64,000 nt of DNA, taken from positions 1,240,001 through 1,304,000 of the forward strand of contig BSBN01001149.1 of assembly GCA_027924645.1 (NCBI GenBank). The letters are read 5' to 3'. Positions within the stretch are counted from its first letter, which is position 1; each line of letters opens with the position of its first letter. Under the pieces are notes generated by a model that was not told the origin of the DNA, did not search any database, and saw nothing but the letters and a program-made list of their open reading frames with translations. The position numbers and the translations under genes were made by a program. Positions 24,625-36,977 of the stretch are shown here, piece after piece. This DNA comes from Cunninghamia lanceolata (Eukaryota > Streptophyta > Pinopsida > Cupressales > Cupressaceae).

Positions 24625-27019
24625 GATCATAATAAATACGTTATCTGATCGAAGGTACAAACAACTCAACAAAAGGAATGATCAGAAAATGAAGTGTGAT
24701 TCTGATTTGTTCTAAGAGAAAGAATGTGTGATTAAATGTAGAGAATATGAGCAAATTATATGAAGTATAAATGCAGAATTATATGAAAGATATGTGTCAG
24801 AATTAAGAGCAAGATATTGACATGTTTATGATCAGATTTGTAAAAGAAATTTGTGCATAATAGTGATCAGATTTTGGAAGCAAAATTGTGGATCAGATTC
24901 GAGTGTGGAGCAGATTTGTGTTTGGATCAAGATTGTGAAAGGAAGTGTGTGATCAGATTTGTAAGGGAAGGATTGTGATCAGATTTGGAAGAAGGATATT
25001 GTGTGAGTTGTAATCAGGTTTGTGAGAGGAAGATCTTGTGGATAAGCATACTATATCAGCCATTGAAGGATTAATAGTTGGAGCCTATCAAATAGAGGTT
25101 GAAGCCTCTTGCTGGGTTGGATCTCAGTGTGTGTGGGGGTTGGAACCTCCAATAGGTTGAAGCCTATAATTTTGTCAAGTGGAGATTGGATTCTCTAGTA
25201 GGTTGGAGCCTACAAGAAGAAGAAAGAAGATTTATATATATATATATATATAAGCAATATTGTGCCATGGTTTTCTCCCGAAAGGGTTTCCACGTAAATC
25301 GTGTGTTCTCATTGTGTACTTAATTGCTAGATCTTACATATGTGTAGTTGATGTAATTAATTGAGTTTGGAAAAGTAAAAGATTGTTAGATACTGATTCA
25401 CCTCCCCCCCCTCTCAGTATCACCGTGTGCTCATCAGAATGGGTACAGGAATATGAGACATTGGAGGAGAAGCAAGAGTAACCTATACATGTGGAGGAGG
25501 TTTCACACTCTTTTTTGTGACCACTACTACCTAAAACATTCTCATCTATTCTAATTGACAATTGTGAACTTGTAGCTGTCCTCTTTTCTAGAATACTCTA
25601 AGTTTAACTAGGGGGTTTTGATATTTTCCTTTTTGGTGTCCCTATAGTTTGTTCTACCAATTTCCTTTCCAAGAAACCCTTTGTTCTATCCATGACTACC
25701 TCAGTCATCCATTCCTCTAAAGTACTCTCCCTAATAGCCTAACTAATTGGTGACAAGGGCTTCTAATCCAACTTCACTTGAACAAAGCGAGGTGAAAAAA
25801 TATCTTCCCTCAAATCAATAATATCCTGAGGTATAGTCTATGAAGCAACGAATGTTCACTGCTGTAAGGTCATACAACTATACTTCCTTTTCTGAGCCTC
25901 AAATTCATCCGCACAATTTGCCCAATAATCTTTAATGTCAGGCACATGGGAAAACTTTGTTCCAAGCCTCTCAAGCATAAGACCTTTTGAATCATAGATT
26001 CCACTTTTATGGTGTAGCCTTAAGTTAAAATTAGAAATTTTCGCGTCTGTGCTTTTAGCATCTAGGGCTGATGCATGCTTGCATGAACCAATGTGAATTG
26101 GAAATTTCAGCCCCGTCTTGCGATTTCCTCCGCAAATGAAGTGTGAGACTGCCAACTGTCTGCAATACTCCATCAAAATTACTAGGTCACTTGGGTACTG
26201 TGGAAGATTATAAGGTTAAGAGTCAAATCCACATACTCTAATGTAGGTGAAGGTGGGAAATTGGACAACCCACTCTAATATGACAGCCCTAACATAATTT
26301 GAAATGTGAACATGATTATGACTTGCAAGGTTCCTTACTGTCAACATTAGAAAAGCATCATTGACCCTCTTGTAATGCTTCATGCCTTCTCTGAATTCCA
26401 GCTGTAGATATTGCATGTAAAACACTTGTTCTTCCCTCATCTTATACAGCCATGTGAATGCCTTTGCCTATATGAAGGAGTATACTAAATAAGATACCGT
26501 GTGATAGCACTTAACTTGGAAAAAATTGGCCAACTACTTATGGATTTTGTCAGTAATGAGTTGCCCCAATCAATGAGGATCTTGCCTTCACAAATGATGC
26601 TAATGATGTAAAACATCCAATTCTTGAATAATTGCACCTCTGGCTGTCTTGTTACGCTATTCAACTAGGTAATCATCATGCTAAGCTCTTCTTTGAAGTC
26701 ATTTCATAGCAACATCTTGGGTAACCATTTTGGCCTTTTTGGCTCAAGCAACCATTTCCTTCCTAACTCTTTTTGGCGCTCCTCCAAGTTGTTATTCCAC
26801 TATCTCACATGCCTCAATATCAATCACTTGTGTCTCTCAAATGGTTGCAAACCTAGGGTACCTTCAAATGAATCTGCATCCAGCTTGCACACAACCTGAT
26901 ATCAAAGTTTTTGATTTCCCTAGTGTTCTGATCATAGTGACATGCACACGCTATCACTAGTTTTTGGCACTAAAATGAAGCAAGAAAAGAGGCCGCCTGA
27001 ATCAATCCACCATCCCTTA

Positions 27020-27420
27020 ACCCTTTAGCAAATTTTGGTCATGCAAGGCGGAACTTTTATGTGGCTTTGCCACCTAAAAACTACACTTGGGCAGAGTTTG
27101 AAGTGATGCTGCCATCTTTACAAACAAGCAGAGTTTTTAAGTTCTTGCACCACTTATCCCTTGCATGCTGGGTGGAACTTTTATGTGGCTGAGTAATCAC
27201 TGACGTAAACCAATCTCTCGTTAGTCACTTCTTTATAAACCTCACAGAAGATTCAAGTGGCTTGGCCACCTAAAAAGTGCACTCATTTATAAGTACAAAG
27301 CGAAACCTTAGGGAGGTGATGCCAAGTGGATATTCCAATGTAATCACCACTTTGTGAAGTGAAAATATCATGTGGCCTTGTCAAATTCCATTCGGGCAGA
27401 ACTTAGATTTGTTTTTGCCA
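27020..27420. repeat. Loose repeats around GTGGCTTTGCCACCTAAAAA
   Basis: GGCGGAACTTTTATGTGGCT (27048), GGTGGAACTTTTATGTGGCT (27170) and GTGGCTTGGCCACCTAAAAA (about 27259) form diverged copies of a unit of roughly 110-130 bp. Nothing coding is seen between 26940 and 27950. Confidence 0.5.
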
Positions 27421-27961
27421 AACTTAGAATGAAGTGAAGGATAAGATGTAACTTGGCTTGCTTTCCACCTCTCCTTCCTCACCAATACCACTTATATCCT
27501 ATTCAAATCTTGCACTTGTTTGACAATGAACAGCTGCAACCATTATCAACCTGCAACAATTGTTAGTTTGAAGAGTAAAAAGTTGACATGAACAACATTG
27601 CAAGCAGAGCAGGGAGACCACGAATTGAATTGGACTGACACACAAATGAGCAAAAGGTAAGTACAAACATTGAGTTTCATATGGGTGCAACAATAATCAA
27701 GTTCTTTAAATTACTTATTGATTATTTTTCTCTAATTTATTTTTAACATGATCTGTCCTTTTTATTTTATTTTTTCTAATTTTTCTTTAAATTTTATAAG
27801 TGGTAATGCTAGGACTATAACCTTTTGTTGTTATTAGTTCATGGAAACGAACTTTTTTCAATCACCAAAATCCTTGGTATTGGTGGAGAAGAGAATGGTG
27901 GTGCAAAAGAAATGAGATCTTAGCCAGTACCAACGTATCCATACTCACAATCATAGTTTTA

Positions 27962-28142
27962 AAACTCGCCTAGGACTCACCAAGACTCGCCGGACTCACG
28001 AGTCCTATGGCGAGCCGAGTCGACTCACCACGGACTCATGAGTCGAGTCCTGGGGAGTCTCAGCGTCTGGACTCACGAGTCCTACCCTAGGACTCGCACA
28101 AGTCCCAGGGTCAAACTCGCGAGTCCAGACCCAGGACTCTCG
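27962..28142. promoter_or_regulatory. Subterminal GACTC-rich array, left end of hAT-2
   Basis: About 20 occurrences of GACTC/GAGTC within 180 bp, in both orientations, many extended to GACTCG or CGAGTCC. The array is GC-rich against AT-rich surroundings. By analogy with other hAT elements these are probable transposase-binding sites; that is inference. Confidence 0.65.
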
Positions 28143-28501
28143 GATCGCCTGTTTTAGTTTTTTTTTGTTTTTTTTTTCATTTTAACACTAGTTGAAGCAC
28201 AAAACAGGTCTGCATAGTGGATTAGAAGCTAGAGAAGAGGAGATTATGAGCTAAGGAGATCAAAATAGAGCCAGGTAAGTGATTTTAATTCTCTTTTTTT
28301 TTGTTTTGTTTGATTGAAAATTGAAAAAATCTTCAAAAATAAGGGGAAATGCTAGCACTTTTTTTTTCATTTCCCTTCATAACGTATTTCCTAGTAGTTT
28401 TAGCTTGTTTTTGAATTCTATTTTTTTTTAAATGATTGATTATCATTTTTTTGCTGATTTTTCACAAAACCCTACTAATTTTTTTTTATGTTAAAACAGC
28501 A

Positions 28502-31060
28502 ATGTCAACTTCAAGGCCATCAAGAAGAGACCCAGCATGGAAGTATGGAGTACAGGGACATAAAAAGGGTGATGTCACTTGTACTAAATGTGGTAAATCG
28601 ATGACAGGAGGAATCAATAGATTAAAATACCACATTGCCAAAATACCTGGACAAAATGTGGAGATATGCCCTAAATCAACTCCGGAGATGGTTAGAGAGA
28701 TGAAGGCCCTTCTTTCTAATTTTGAGATGAGAAAAGAAGAAAGGCAAAAAACAAAGGAAGCAATAGCAGCAGTGATGTCTCCGTCTCACACTTTTATGCC
28801 ATCGGATCCAAGTCAAACCATCTGTCAAGCACATTCATCTTTTGGTGAGACTCCTGATGGTTCTTTTTCTACTGCTAGTCAGGTGCCTCCTTCATCAGGA
28901 CCGAATTACTTTATTCCACGCAATGTTCCAGGTGCACAACGTTCACTTGAAGGTATCGGTTGGAATAAAGAAAAACATCATGAAGCTAGGATGGCAGCAG
29001 CAAATTTTTGGTACTACAATAATTTACCTTTCAATGTGGCGAACAGCCCATATTGGGAAGGTTTGGTGAATGCATTGACAGTTGCAGGCAAGGGGTTTAA
29101 GACCCCAACAACACACGACTTGAGTGGGCCATTGCTAGAGGATGCAGTAAAAAATACACGGCTTGTGGTTGAGGAACAAAAAAAAATTTGGCGGAGAAAA
29201 GGATGCAGCATTTTATCAGATGGATGGACAGATGGACGGAATAGAACTCTCCTAAACTTCTTAGTGGCTTCTAATGGTGGATTGGTGTTCCTGAAGTCTG
29301 TAGATGCCTCCCATGAAGTCAAAAATGCTGAGACTTTGTGCAATTTATTAGATGGGGCGGTCCAGGAGGTTGGTGTTGAGAATGTTGTCCAAATTATCAC
29401 GGACAACGCAGTTGCATATGTAGCTGCAGGTAGATTGCTTATGGAGAGGCATCCTACAATTTCATGGAGTCCTTGTGCTACACATTGCTTGGACTTGTTG
29501 TTAGAGGACATTGGGAAGATTGGATGGGTGAAAAGTGTGGTTGAAGATGCTAAAAATGTCACCAAATTCCTCTACAACCATACTTGGGTCCTTTCTTTGA
29601 TGAGACAACACACAAATGGCAAGGACCTTGTGCGACCAAGAGTGACACGATTTGCTAGTCACTTCCTCACATTGCAAAGCATTCTTGGTGCCATTCCTCA
29701 TCTCATACAGATGTTTGTGTCTGATACTTGGGTGCAGTCTCCATTTCACAAAAAACCTGAAGCGGAGAAGATTGTAAAAATTGTTTTTGATGACACATTC
29801 AAGAAAAATGCAGAGGAGTTGGTTAGGGTAAGTAACAAACACAAACATAAACTTTACAAGTTTATACAAGATACTCTATTTGCTGTTTTTTTTTTGAGGG
29901 GTTAATTCTGTAATGATTTATAATTTGTTTTCATTTTTTTAGGTGACAGAACCTTTGGTAAGGGTTTTTCGTATGGTGGATGGAGAGAGCATGCCAAAGG
30001 GTTTCATTTATGAGGCCATGGATAGGGCCAAAGAGGCCATTTCACATTACTATGGCGGAAACAAGAAGAAAAATGAAATCATTTGGCGCATCATTGATCA
30101 TAGATGGACAAACCAACTCCACCAACCGATACATGCCTTGGCCTACTTCTTGAACCCAAAATTCTACTTCTCTGATTCACTTAAGGTTGATGAGGAGGTC
30201 ATGGCAGGTGTTATTACATGCATTGATAAGATGGCGTCTGAACCTGAGTTGAGAGACAAGGTTCTTGATGAGTTGGAGGTGAGATTTGCTATATCTTATT
30301 TATGAATTTGGCAATGTTGAGTCGTTGACTATCTAGAAACATGCATTTTACATACATAGTAACTAATTTTCTATGTTTGATTTAATTTTATTTTTTATCT
30401 ATTCAAGGTCTACAAGGGAGCGGAGGGGAGACTTTTTTCTTCATCTCAAGCAATTGATAGGAGAGGAAAACAACCAGGTAAAAGATTTAGTTCAATACTA
30501 CAAGAAAAAAATAGATAATTGATTCTTATATTTTTTTGCTTAATTCTTATATTTCTAAATGATTTTTTGTAGATTTATGGTGGGAGAATTATGGTGCTGC
30601 CATGCCTAATCTTCAAAAGATAGCCATCCGTATTTTGTCCCAGCCATGTAGTGCTTCTGGATGTGAACGCAATTGGAGTTTATTTGAGAACATTCACACA
30701 AAGAAGAAAAATTGGTTGACCCAGCAGCGGCTCAATGATCTTGTCTTCGTCCGGTACAACCTTCGCCTTCGAACTAAAAAGGTGGAGGGCATTTCACATG
30801 AGTCCATCGACTTAGATGATATTGATCCATATGGTGAATGGACTACCAATGAACAAAATGATGATGATGTCCTCCTTACTGAAGAAAATCTTGCAGAATT
30901 GGAGAGAGGAGCAGCAGTAGAAGCAGAAGCAACAGAATTGGATGAAATGGAGGATAACGAAGACAATTTTGATTTTGAAGAACAAGAAACAATTTTAGCA
31001 CCTTCTAGTTCAAGGCCCCAAAAATTGAGTTACATTAGGAGAGGAAAGAGGAAGATGTAG
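28502..31060 (+). CDS. hAT transposase (BED finger, DUF659, hAT C-terminal domain), 739 aa
   Basis: Coding exons 28502-29827, 29943-30278, 30408-30477 and 30573-31060 (GT-AG introns) total 2220 nt, 739 residues. I chose ATG 28502 because it follows a splice acceptor (TTAAAACAG, leader intron 28275-28499) and matches the starts in the other hAT copies; an in-frame ATG at 28436 lies inside that intron. Residues 10-56 are the BED zinc finger (Cys27, Cys30, His44). About 190-350 is DUF659-like, with SDGWTDGRN (Asp240) and TDNA (Asp301). About 580-660 is the hAT dimerisation segment, with QPCSASGCERNWS (Glu609). Asp240, Asp301 and Glu609 fit the hAT DDE triad by motif. The tail is acidic, ending in a basic patch. 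It would excise and reinsert hAT-2 and possibly related non-autonomous copies. Confidence 0.9.
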
Positions 31061-31315
31061 ATTTTATTTGGTTGTTTTTCTCATTTTGACATCAGTAAAT
31101 GTAAACATTTATAAACTTATGATGCTGTTATACATTTGAAAGTTTGAAACTATGAGTATGAATCATATGATTATGGTTCATGAATGATGAAATTTCAAAT
31201 ATTGAGTGTTTGAAGATCATATGACATGTGTAATGTTTGAATTATGGCTCTTATGTTCTCTAAATGCATTAATTTCTTTTTGTTTTTTTGTAAAACTACG
31301 GTTTTCTTCTTTGCC

Positions 31316-31405
31316 AAGTCTTAGCCGAGTCCTAGCCGAGTTTTTTGCCGAGTCCTGAGTCCGAGTCCTATTTTGGGCTGCCGAGTCTGCGACGAGTCTG
31401 AGTTT
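31316..31405. promoter_or_regulatory. Subterminal GAGTC array, right end of hAT-2
   Basis: Repeated GCCGAGTCC/CGAGTCTG units (at least 8 GAGT cores in 90 bp) directly inside the right terminal repeat, mirroring the left-end array. Similar CCGAG words precede the right end of hAT-3 (59394-59480). Confidence 0.65.
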
Positions 31406-31423
31406 TCAAACTATGCTCACAAT

Positions 31424-33138
31424 ATCAAACAAAAAAAGAGGGCAAAAAACTAGAATTGGAAAGAGGCTTCTAAGGGTGCTAAAAGAATGAAAGGCCCCAG
31501 ATAACTGATAAGCCAATGCATACATCCAAAATGAGGGTTAACAATTTGCTTTTAAGAATATAATAGAATAGAATAGCTTTTAACGTCCACGAGGCTAAAA
31601 ATAGCCTATGAGACAACCAGCCCCATCATATTTGCTTCTGTCTTTCAATTCTTCTTCCTAATGGTCCCAAGCCCCGGAGCCCCTAGGTACCTTGGACTAC
31701 CTTTGGTTCTTGACTAAAATCCCCACTTCCCTGCCATATAATACATTCAACTAGAAGTCATCCCCTAGGACCATTAAGTCTGCTATTCATCCTCTTAGGA
31801 TCCAAGGTGACCATCAACTTATTTTAGACAAACTCATCACCTTTAACTTTTTTTTATTTTTAGTGATAGCTGATGGATTCAGCTGCCCATTCACACTTCT
31901 TATATGATACAATATAAGTAGGAAGCTATGATCCCTATGAAAGGGGCAATCCATATTGACCTATCTAGCACTTCTAAATACTTACTGACAATCAAGCTCT
32001 CAAAGTCTCCTCTTATGCAATTTGTCATAGTGCATTCAAGTGAGAATTTTATTTTGATTAAGTACATATAATTGGCATGTTTGTATTCTTTGCCCTAACC
32101 TTAGGCAGATTACTGAAATCACCTAGTGCAACCACAGAAGGTACAGTTTCCAAAAGATTCATGCCATAGAATTGTACACCTCCCTCTACCCTAAGCTCTG
32201 TTTATGGCATGTAACTGTTGCAAAGATAGGATTTGAATAAAATATAAAACAGCAGCATTGCATGAGAAGAATGGAAACAAAAGAAAATGTGCATGGAAGA
32301 GTAAGGAATGTGAAAATGAGAATGAGAGAAAGGGGTACCATGCACTGTGAACACGTGTAGTGTGACAATGACAGAAGATATGTGCAGGACAGAAAAGTGG
32401 CGTGCAAAGATAAAAGCACTAATGGAGGGTTGTTTCTTTAACCAATAAATGCAACCTGGAATAGGCACAGGTGTATTAAGTGCAAATATGATGACTCTTG
32501 GAGAGACAGCAATTGAGAAACAGGGTTGAAGATACAAAATGGGGCAATGAGTAAATTGTAGAGCAGGCAAAAGTAGGTAGACGGCAGTAGAAAGGGATGG
32601 TGTGCATATGTAGGTTGGCTAAAAAGCAGAAGGTAGAGTGAAAACATGCGGAATTTTGTTTTTTAAAAAAGAAGTGGCAAAAGATTAGTGAAAGACACGA
32701 GAAATTGGCACAAGGGAGGAGACTAAGACAGTGGCGGAGATATGTCAAGGAAAAGGAGGAGAAATGGTGGCAGACAAGGAGAGCAGTGTGATGAACGACC
32801 ACAGGTACCAAGAGTGGCAACTGATGGTTAGCAAGAGAAAGATGGAAACAAATATGAAAGGGGCAAAGAATTGGATAGTGGGGTCATATAGTGAGGGTGG
32901 AATGGTTGAATAAACAATGGCAAGGTGAATACTGCGGTAAGAAAAAACATAGATGGCATGTGAAAGAAAAAACTGACTTTTGTGACAGACAAAAGTGGCA
33001 AAGCATGCAGGAAGAAGTTTACATGGGCTTTGGGTAGGTGAGTGCACAGGAAAAAAGGAGTTCTTTTAATGTTCAATTTTTTTTTAATTTATTTTGTTGA
33101 AATTGGCAAAACAAACTTCGTGTTTTTTTTACATGATT
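31424..33138. other. Intron 2 sequence, purine-biased plus strand, no gene
   Basis: Overlapping minus-strand open frames at 32186-33076 come from a long A/G-rich plus strand with few stop codons on the complement. Their products are Phe/Leu/Ser/His-rich without any domain. I treat them as composition artefacts. Poly-T tracts begin near 33080. Confidence 0.5.
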
Positions 33139-33561
33139 AATCTGACAAGCTTGATTATTCTAAATATACTTTTTATTTTTCAAATTACATTTGCCACAAG
33201 CTAAAAAGATCTTTTTTTTTTTTTGTGCCACTATTTTTTCTGAGTAAATGTTTATCAAAAAAATCTCAAAGCTTTTTTTTTTTTTTTTTTAAACTTTAGG
33301 TTTATTTGGGCACAAACCAAGGGAGATTTTCAGTCACCAACCAAAATGCTGAACCAATCTGACAAATTTGATTTTCTAAATATGCATTTTATTTTTCAAG
33401 TTTCATTTGCCACAAGCTAAAAAGATCAATTTCTTTTTGTCCCACTATTTTTTGTAAGTGAAGGTTTATCAAAAAGAAATCTCAACTTTTTTCAATTAAC
33501 TTTAGGTTTATCTGTGAACAAGCCAAGGCGGATTTTCAGTCATGGGCCAAAAAGTTGAACC
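33139..33561. repeat. Diverged tandem duplication, about 206-217 bp
   Basis: 33139-33355 and 33356-33561 share AATCTGACAA, TTTGCCACAAGCTAAAAAGA, CACTATTTTTT, GGTTTATCAAAA and GGAGATTTTCAGTCA in the same order. They differ mainly in poly-T length and scattered substitutions. Confidence 0.85.
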
Positions 33562-34430
33562 AATCCACATGTCCAGGTCCAAGGACAAATGAGTCCTTGT
33601 TAGCTCTATTACTACTTGTAAAATACCTACAATGTTCGTTACATAGTAAATATATAATATTTACATTTTGAATTATAGAATCGAATAACATATCAGATAG
33701 GTGAGCATGAAGAATAAGGTGATAGTATGATAGAATATGTGTCAAGGGACACATACAATGAGTCATGTCCCCACAAAGTTATAGGTCCTGTCTCTTGGTA
33801 CTACATAGCGATCTTTAATAACTAAATACACTTAATTCAGTACATAACAGAGTGTACTATAGATTCAGACGAAGCAGGTATTTGTCACAGTGTATTTGAT
33901 CTAACCATAACATCTTATTGGATGAAATGGTACATGGGCTCTCATTTTACTTGGATTTGCATGAACTGCATGAACATTATCATTGAGATTATTTAAGTAC
34001 CCTTTCACCCAATAAGATACCAAATAACTTCACTCAAAGCTTCATTTTCTTCCAGTGAATACCCACAGCAAAGAACCTAACAATTAGAGAAAAAAATTCG
34101 TGACTTTTGTTTAACATTCACTAAAAACTGTTCGCAAACAATAGGCACAAAAACAGATTTGTTGTCTATTAAGAATTAGTAGACTGTGTTCATAAACATA
34201 AATAATACATAACAGCCCTAGAAGCAGATGCAAGGGTATAAAGTATAAAACAGAAATCAAATCCTACTTAATGCCAAATGGGATTGCCGAAAAAAATTCA
34301 CATAAAATTGAATGATACTCTTCCAAATGTTCTGCACCAAAACAGATTGAATTCACATGTAACATTTCTTTCTTTCTTTTTATTCCTTCATTGTCACTGT
34401 TTTATCTATTTCTGGTTGGGAAGAACTCAC

Positions 34431-34523
34431 CAATCCCACAAGATGCAAGGTATAACGCAGCAGGTGATCCCAATCCTCCAGCACCAACAAGCAGTACTGA
34501 AGACTTCAAGATTTTTGATTGAC
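34431..34523 (-). CDS. CNX5: CNX5/MOCS3 exon 2 (ATP-binding glycine motif)
   Basis: A 93-nt exon flanked by TTTTGCACAG|G and G|GTGAGTTC. Joined to exon 1 it reads [20 protein letters not shown] and then [12 protein letters not shown]. This is the ThiF/MoeB/E1 adenylation fold, with the GxGGLG nucleotide-binding loop, and it follows the exon 1 motif FGVEG exactly as in the family. It enters and leaves in phase 1. There is no stop and no frameshift. The exon sits alone among AT-rich, transposon-derived sequence; nothing else within about 3 kb on either side looks coding. Confidence 0.95.
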
Positions 34524-35899
34524 CTGTGCAAAAGAAAACCAAATGTTAGATTATCAAAGAAAAACATATTTATTCAGTACAAGAATTGTAAATTTTGACA
34601 CAATCAGGCCCTTCTTAGTATGTTTAATATTCCAATGTGTATACAACCAATAATACTGGAATATACTTAAGACCAATCAACCTTCCACATCGTGCCTTTT
34701 TTTCTGAAAAAAAAGAAAGAATAATTGCATTAGAAGAAATAAGTATTTACATGTGCCCTAGCCTTGGCATGAACACAGCACAAGGACAATGACATTTCAT
34801 CTGAGACTTAATCATTGCAATGCTTGCTAAAGGGGACAAAAGACCAATATAATGAAACAAGCCTTCCATATCATGCCTTCAGTACAATAGAAACTTTGGA
34901 TGGCAAGAACTAAAGATTCCAAAGGAATGAATTGATCTTATGCAGCCATACGGGAAAAGAAGACACAATAAATTGTGTATTTTATTAGGAAAGAAGAATG
35001 TGAAATCAATGCTATTTTGTTAGCAACAAGTCCACATGAAAATTCATTCCCACAGTCCAGAAGCATATTTGTTTTACTCCTTCCAATAAGTTATCTTGCA
35101 TCCAAAGGCTCCATCCTTTAGGGCTGACTTCCTGAACCCCAGTTTGACCATTTGTGACTTTGTGATTCTAATAATGTAAATCCAATCACACATCAGACTT
35201 TGAGATAATCTACTTTCAATTGACTATTTACTCATGTTCTTGTCTCAATTGCTTCATTCAAATGTAATCACTCAAAGGCACTCATAAGGGCACAGACAGC
35301 ACTGTAAGTGAAGCATCATTCACTCAGAAGAATGTATTAAACAGGGCAGTGCTCTCCCAAACATTTATATAAGAACCAAAATAAACAGACTGTATTGAAT
35401 CACATTTGAAAGTTCATACAATAGATATAGCATCCTTAAAATATGTTACCATATCCCAATCAATTGTATAACAGTTCAACCACACATCCCAACATCACAA
35501 CTTTTGTTGATCCAGTATCCAGGGATGATCAGGGAGACAACAACCCAAACAAAGGTTTAGTGCTACTAGAAGAACAATTTGTATTGCTTCTTATAAACAA
35601 TAATCAGAGAAGCATGACAAAGGGAACAACCACACTAAAAAAGAAAACTGCAAGACAATATTTTAAAATTGTAATGACAAATTATATTAATTTGTAGATC
35701 TGCAAATTCTGTACAAATTCCAAGAGGTCGGATATAAAACTCCACCAAATCTAGAACAAAACTCCAAAACCAGAATCCTTCTTGATGAATAGCTTTGTTA
35801 AATATTTATACAAGGATAGAAGATGATGATGAGGTTAAACAGTTACAAGAAGAGCAATCACTTCTTATAGACATGTCCGTTGTAACTTGTTCTTACAGG
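34524..35899. other. CNX5 intron 1 (3' end), no recognised content
   Basis: AT-rich, no credible open frame or terminal repeat. A short diverged duplication (CAACCTTCCACATCGTGCC near 34679 and AGCCTTCCATATCATGCC near 34861) is the only structure seen. Confidence 0.45.
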
Positions 35900-36659
35900 A
35901 ATTCTAATGGATTATAATCGGTGTGTGATGTTTTCGGTACCAGTATGTAGTGCTTCCAATGTTCACATGCCTCAACTGTGGCATAAGCTCTAAATTAAAT
36001 GTGAGATATTTTCTTACTGCAGTTGTGAATGTTTCACTGTGGTAAGCAACTAGATGCTGAAACTAATTTGGACTGCTCCAAGTGCATGCTGTATCTATCA
36101 GACACTAACTGATATGGTTATTGAAGAGCTGGTAAGTCAAGTACTGGTGCGAAACAGTGTTTGCATTTCAACTCCTCAAATGCTTTATGTTGTGGGATTG
36201 AACTGTTGAATTCTGCCTGTGCACCATCTTTGGTAATCTAACTTAATGGTGAAGATCTGTGTAAGAAACCATGTACATATTTCCTATAGAAATTTTCTAA
36301 ACCCAAAAAACTTCAAAGTTATATAGGGGTCTTTGGTGTAGGCTATTATTCTAGAATGACACGGATCTTGAATAGATCATCATACTCCATGTTCTTCAAA
36401 GTTCAAACAACATGCCCCAAGAATTGTATCCCCTTCGCAATGAAGAAACACTTCTCTAAATTGCATCTTGCTTGCGTTGACACAAAGTGCAAAGAACTTC
36501 TTGAAAATAATTTAGGCATTCTTCCCATGTTTTGTTGATGATGAGCATGTCATCCAGATAGACAAGAACACATGAATGTGTGGAAGGGCGAAGAATATCA
36601 TTCATCATCCAAATGATATCATTTGAGCATTTGTCAAGACAAAATGAATAATCATCCAT
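35900..36659 (-). pseudogene. Ty3/gypsy RT-RNase H fragment
   Basis: Minus strand, read down from 36659: a decayed reverse transcriptase with RPSTHSCVLVYLDDMLI (catalytic YLDD) and KTWEECLNYFQEVL, then SFLGLENFYRKYVHGF (end of the connection region). Near 36000-35910 an RNase H segment reads CEHWKHYILVPKTSHTDYNP. Many stops and frame changes. It belongs to a different lineage from gypsy-1 and gypsy-2, which have FFDD. No LTR or other domain is attached. Confidence 0.8.
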
Positions 36660-36977
36660 TTGAATATCTCTTCTTTTGCTTTATATATATGGTACTTGAA
36701 AAATTATATAGTACTTGAAAAATTAGTTATAAAAAAATGTAAAGGATTCAGGAAAAACAAATGAAACTTTGAAATACTTAACACATTGCATTGAACAATG
36801 AAAATGCCAAATACAAAATATCAGTATGTTATATTCAAAATGATAATTACATTCAAAATTCAAATAAAATTGCCCAACAGCCCAATGCCTCTAATCATCC
36901 ACAAAGTCCATGCCAAACTCCTCATCACTCGAATTGTTGGACTCCTTGAGGTCAAGCTCCTCCAAACCAATACCAAC

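Larger units (their letters stand above)
23074..25436 (+). mobile_element. Copia-type solo LTR, 2.36 kb
   Basis: Starts TGTCGGAATGTTTGTCATTG and ends CTCAGTATCACCGTGTGCTCATCA-type sequence at 25436, flanked by the 5-bp duplication GAATG (23069-23073, 25437-25441). The 3' part has hallmarks of plant Copia LTRs: GGTTTTCTCCCGAAAGGGTT, TTTCCACGTAAATC (about 25268-25300), and CACCTCCCCCCCCTCTCAG near the terminus. It has no gag-pol. It interrupts the decayed minus-strand frame, which resumes as VPI-PPFIPSSSS. Confidence 0.88.
20340..26940 (-). pseudogene. Long decayed reading frame, family not recognised
   Basis: With two insertions removed (21534-22881 and 23074-25436), the minus strand carries about 2.8 kb of protein-like sequence with many stops. 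The best segments: 26440-26216, with YMQYLQLEFREGMKHYKRVN; 26176-25856, a 106-codon open stretch containing DYWANCADEFEAQ; a Pro/Ser-rich linker (25560-25442, 23068-22890) with HSIPPIQPMEEISATVETSK; and 21520-20340, with KEVRRAQR and DVDELIRMGIIFDPKEYLLP. Composition is that of a soluble globular protein with a low-complexity middle. No RT, integrase, protease or zinc-finger motif was seen. It may be an accessory ORF of a mobile element or an old gene copy. I assign no function. Confidence 0.5.
27952..31415 (+). mobile_element. hAT-2: apparently complete autonomous hAT transposon
   Basis: 3464 bp with a perfect 8-bp duplication CTCACAAT (27944-27951, 31416-31423). The terminal inverted repeats are short: CATAGTTTTAAAACTCG against CATAGTTTGAAAACTCAGAC read inward from the right. 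Both ends carry dense GACTCG/GAGTCC arrays (27962-28142 and 31316-31405). It encodes one transposase in four coding exons, preceded by a leader intron. No stop, frameshift or nested insertion was seen. It lies in CNX5 intron 2, opposite in orientation to that gene. Confidence 0.92.

Noticed and set aside
32186..33076. Cluster of overlapping minus-strand open frames of 69-122 codons
   Set aside because: They arise from a purine-rich plus strand that lacks stops on the complement. Three frames are open at once and the products are low-complexity Phe/Leu/Ser/His.
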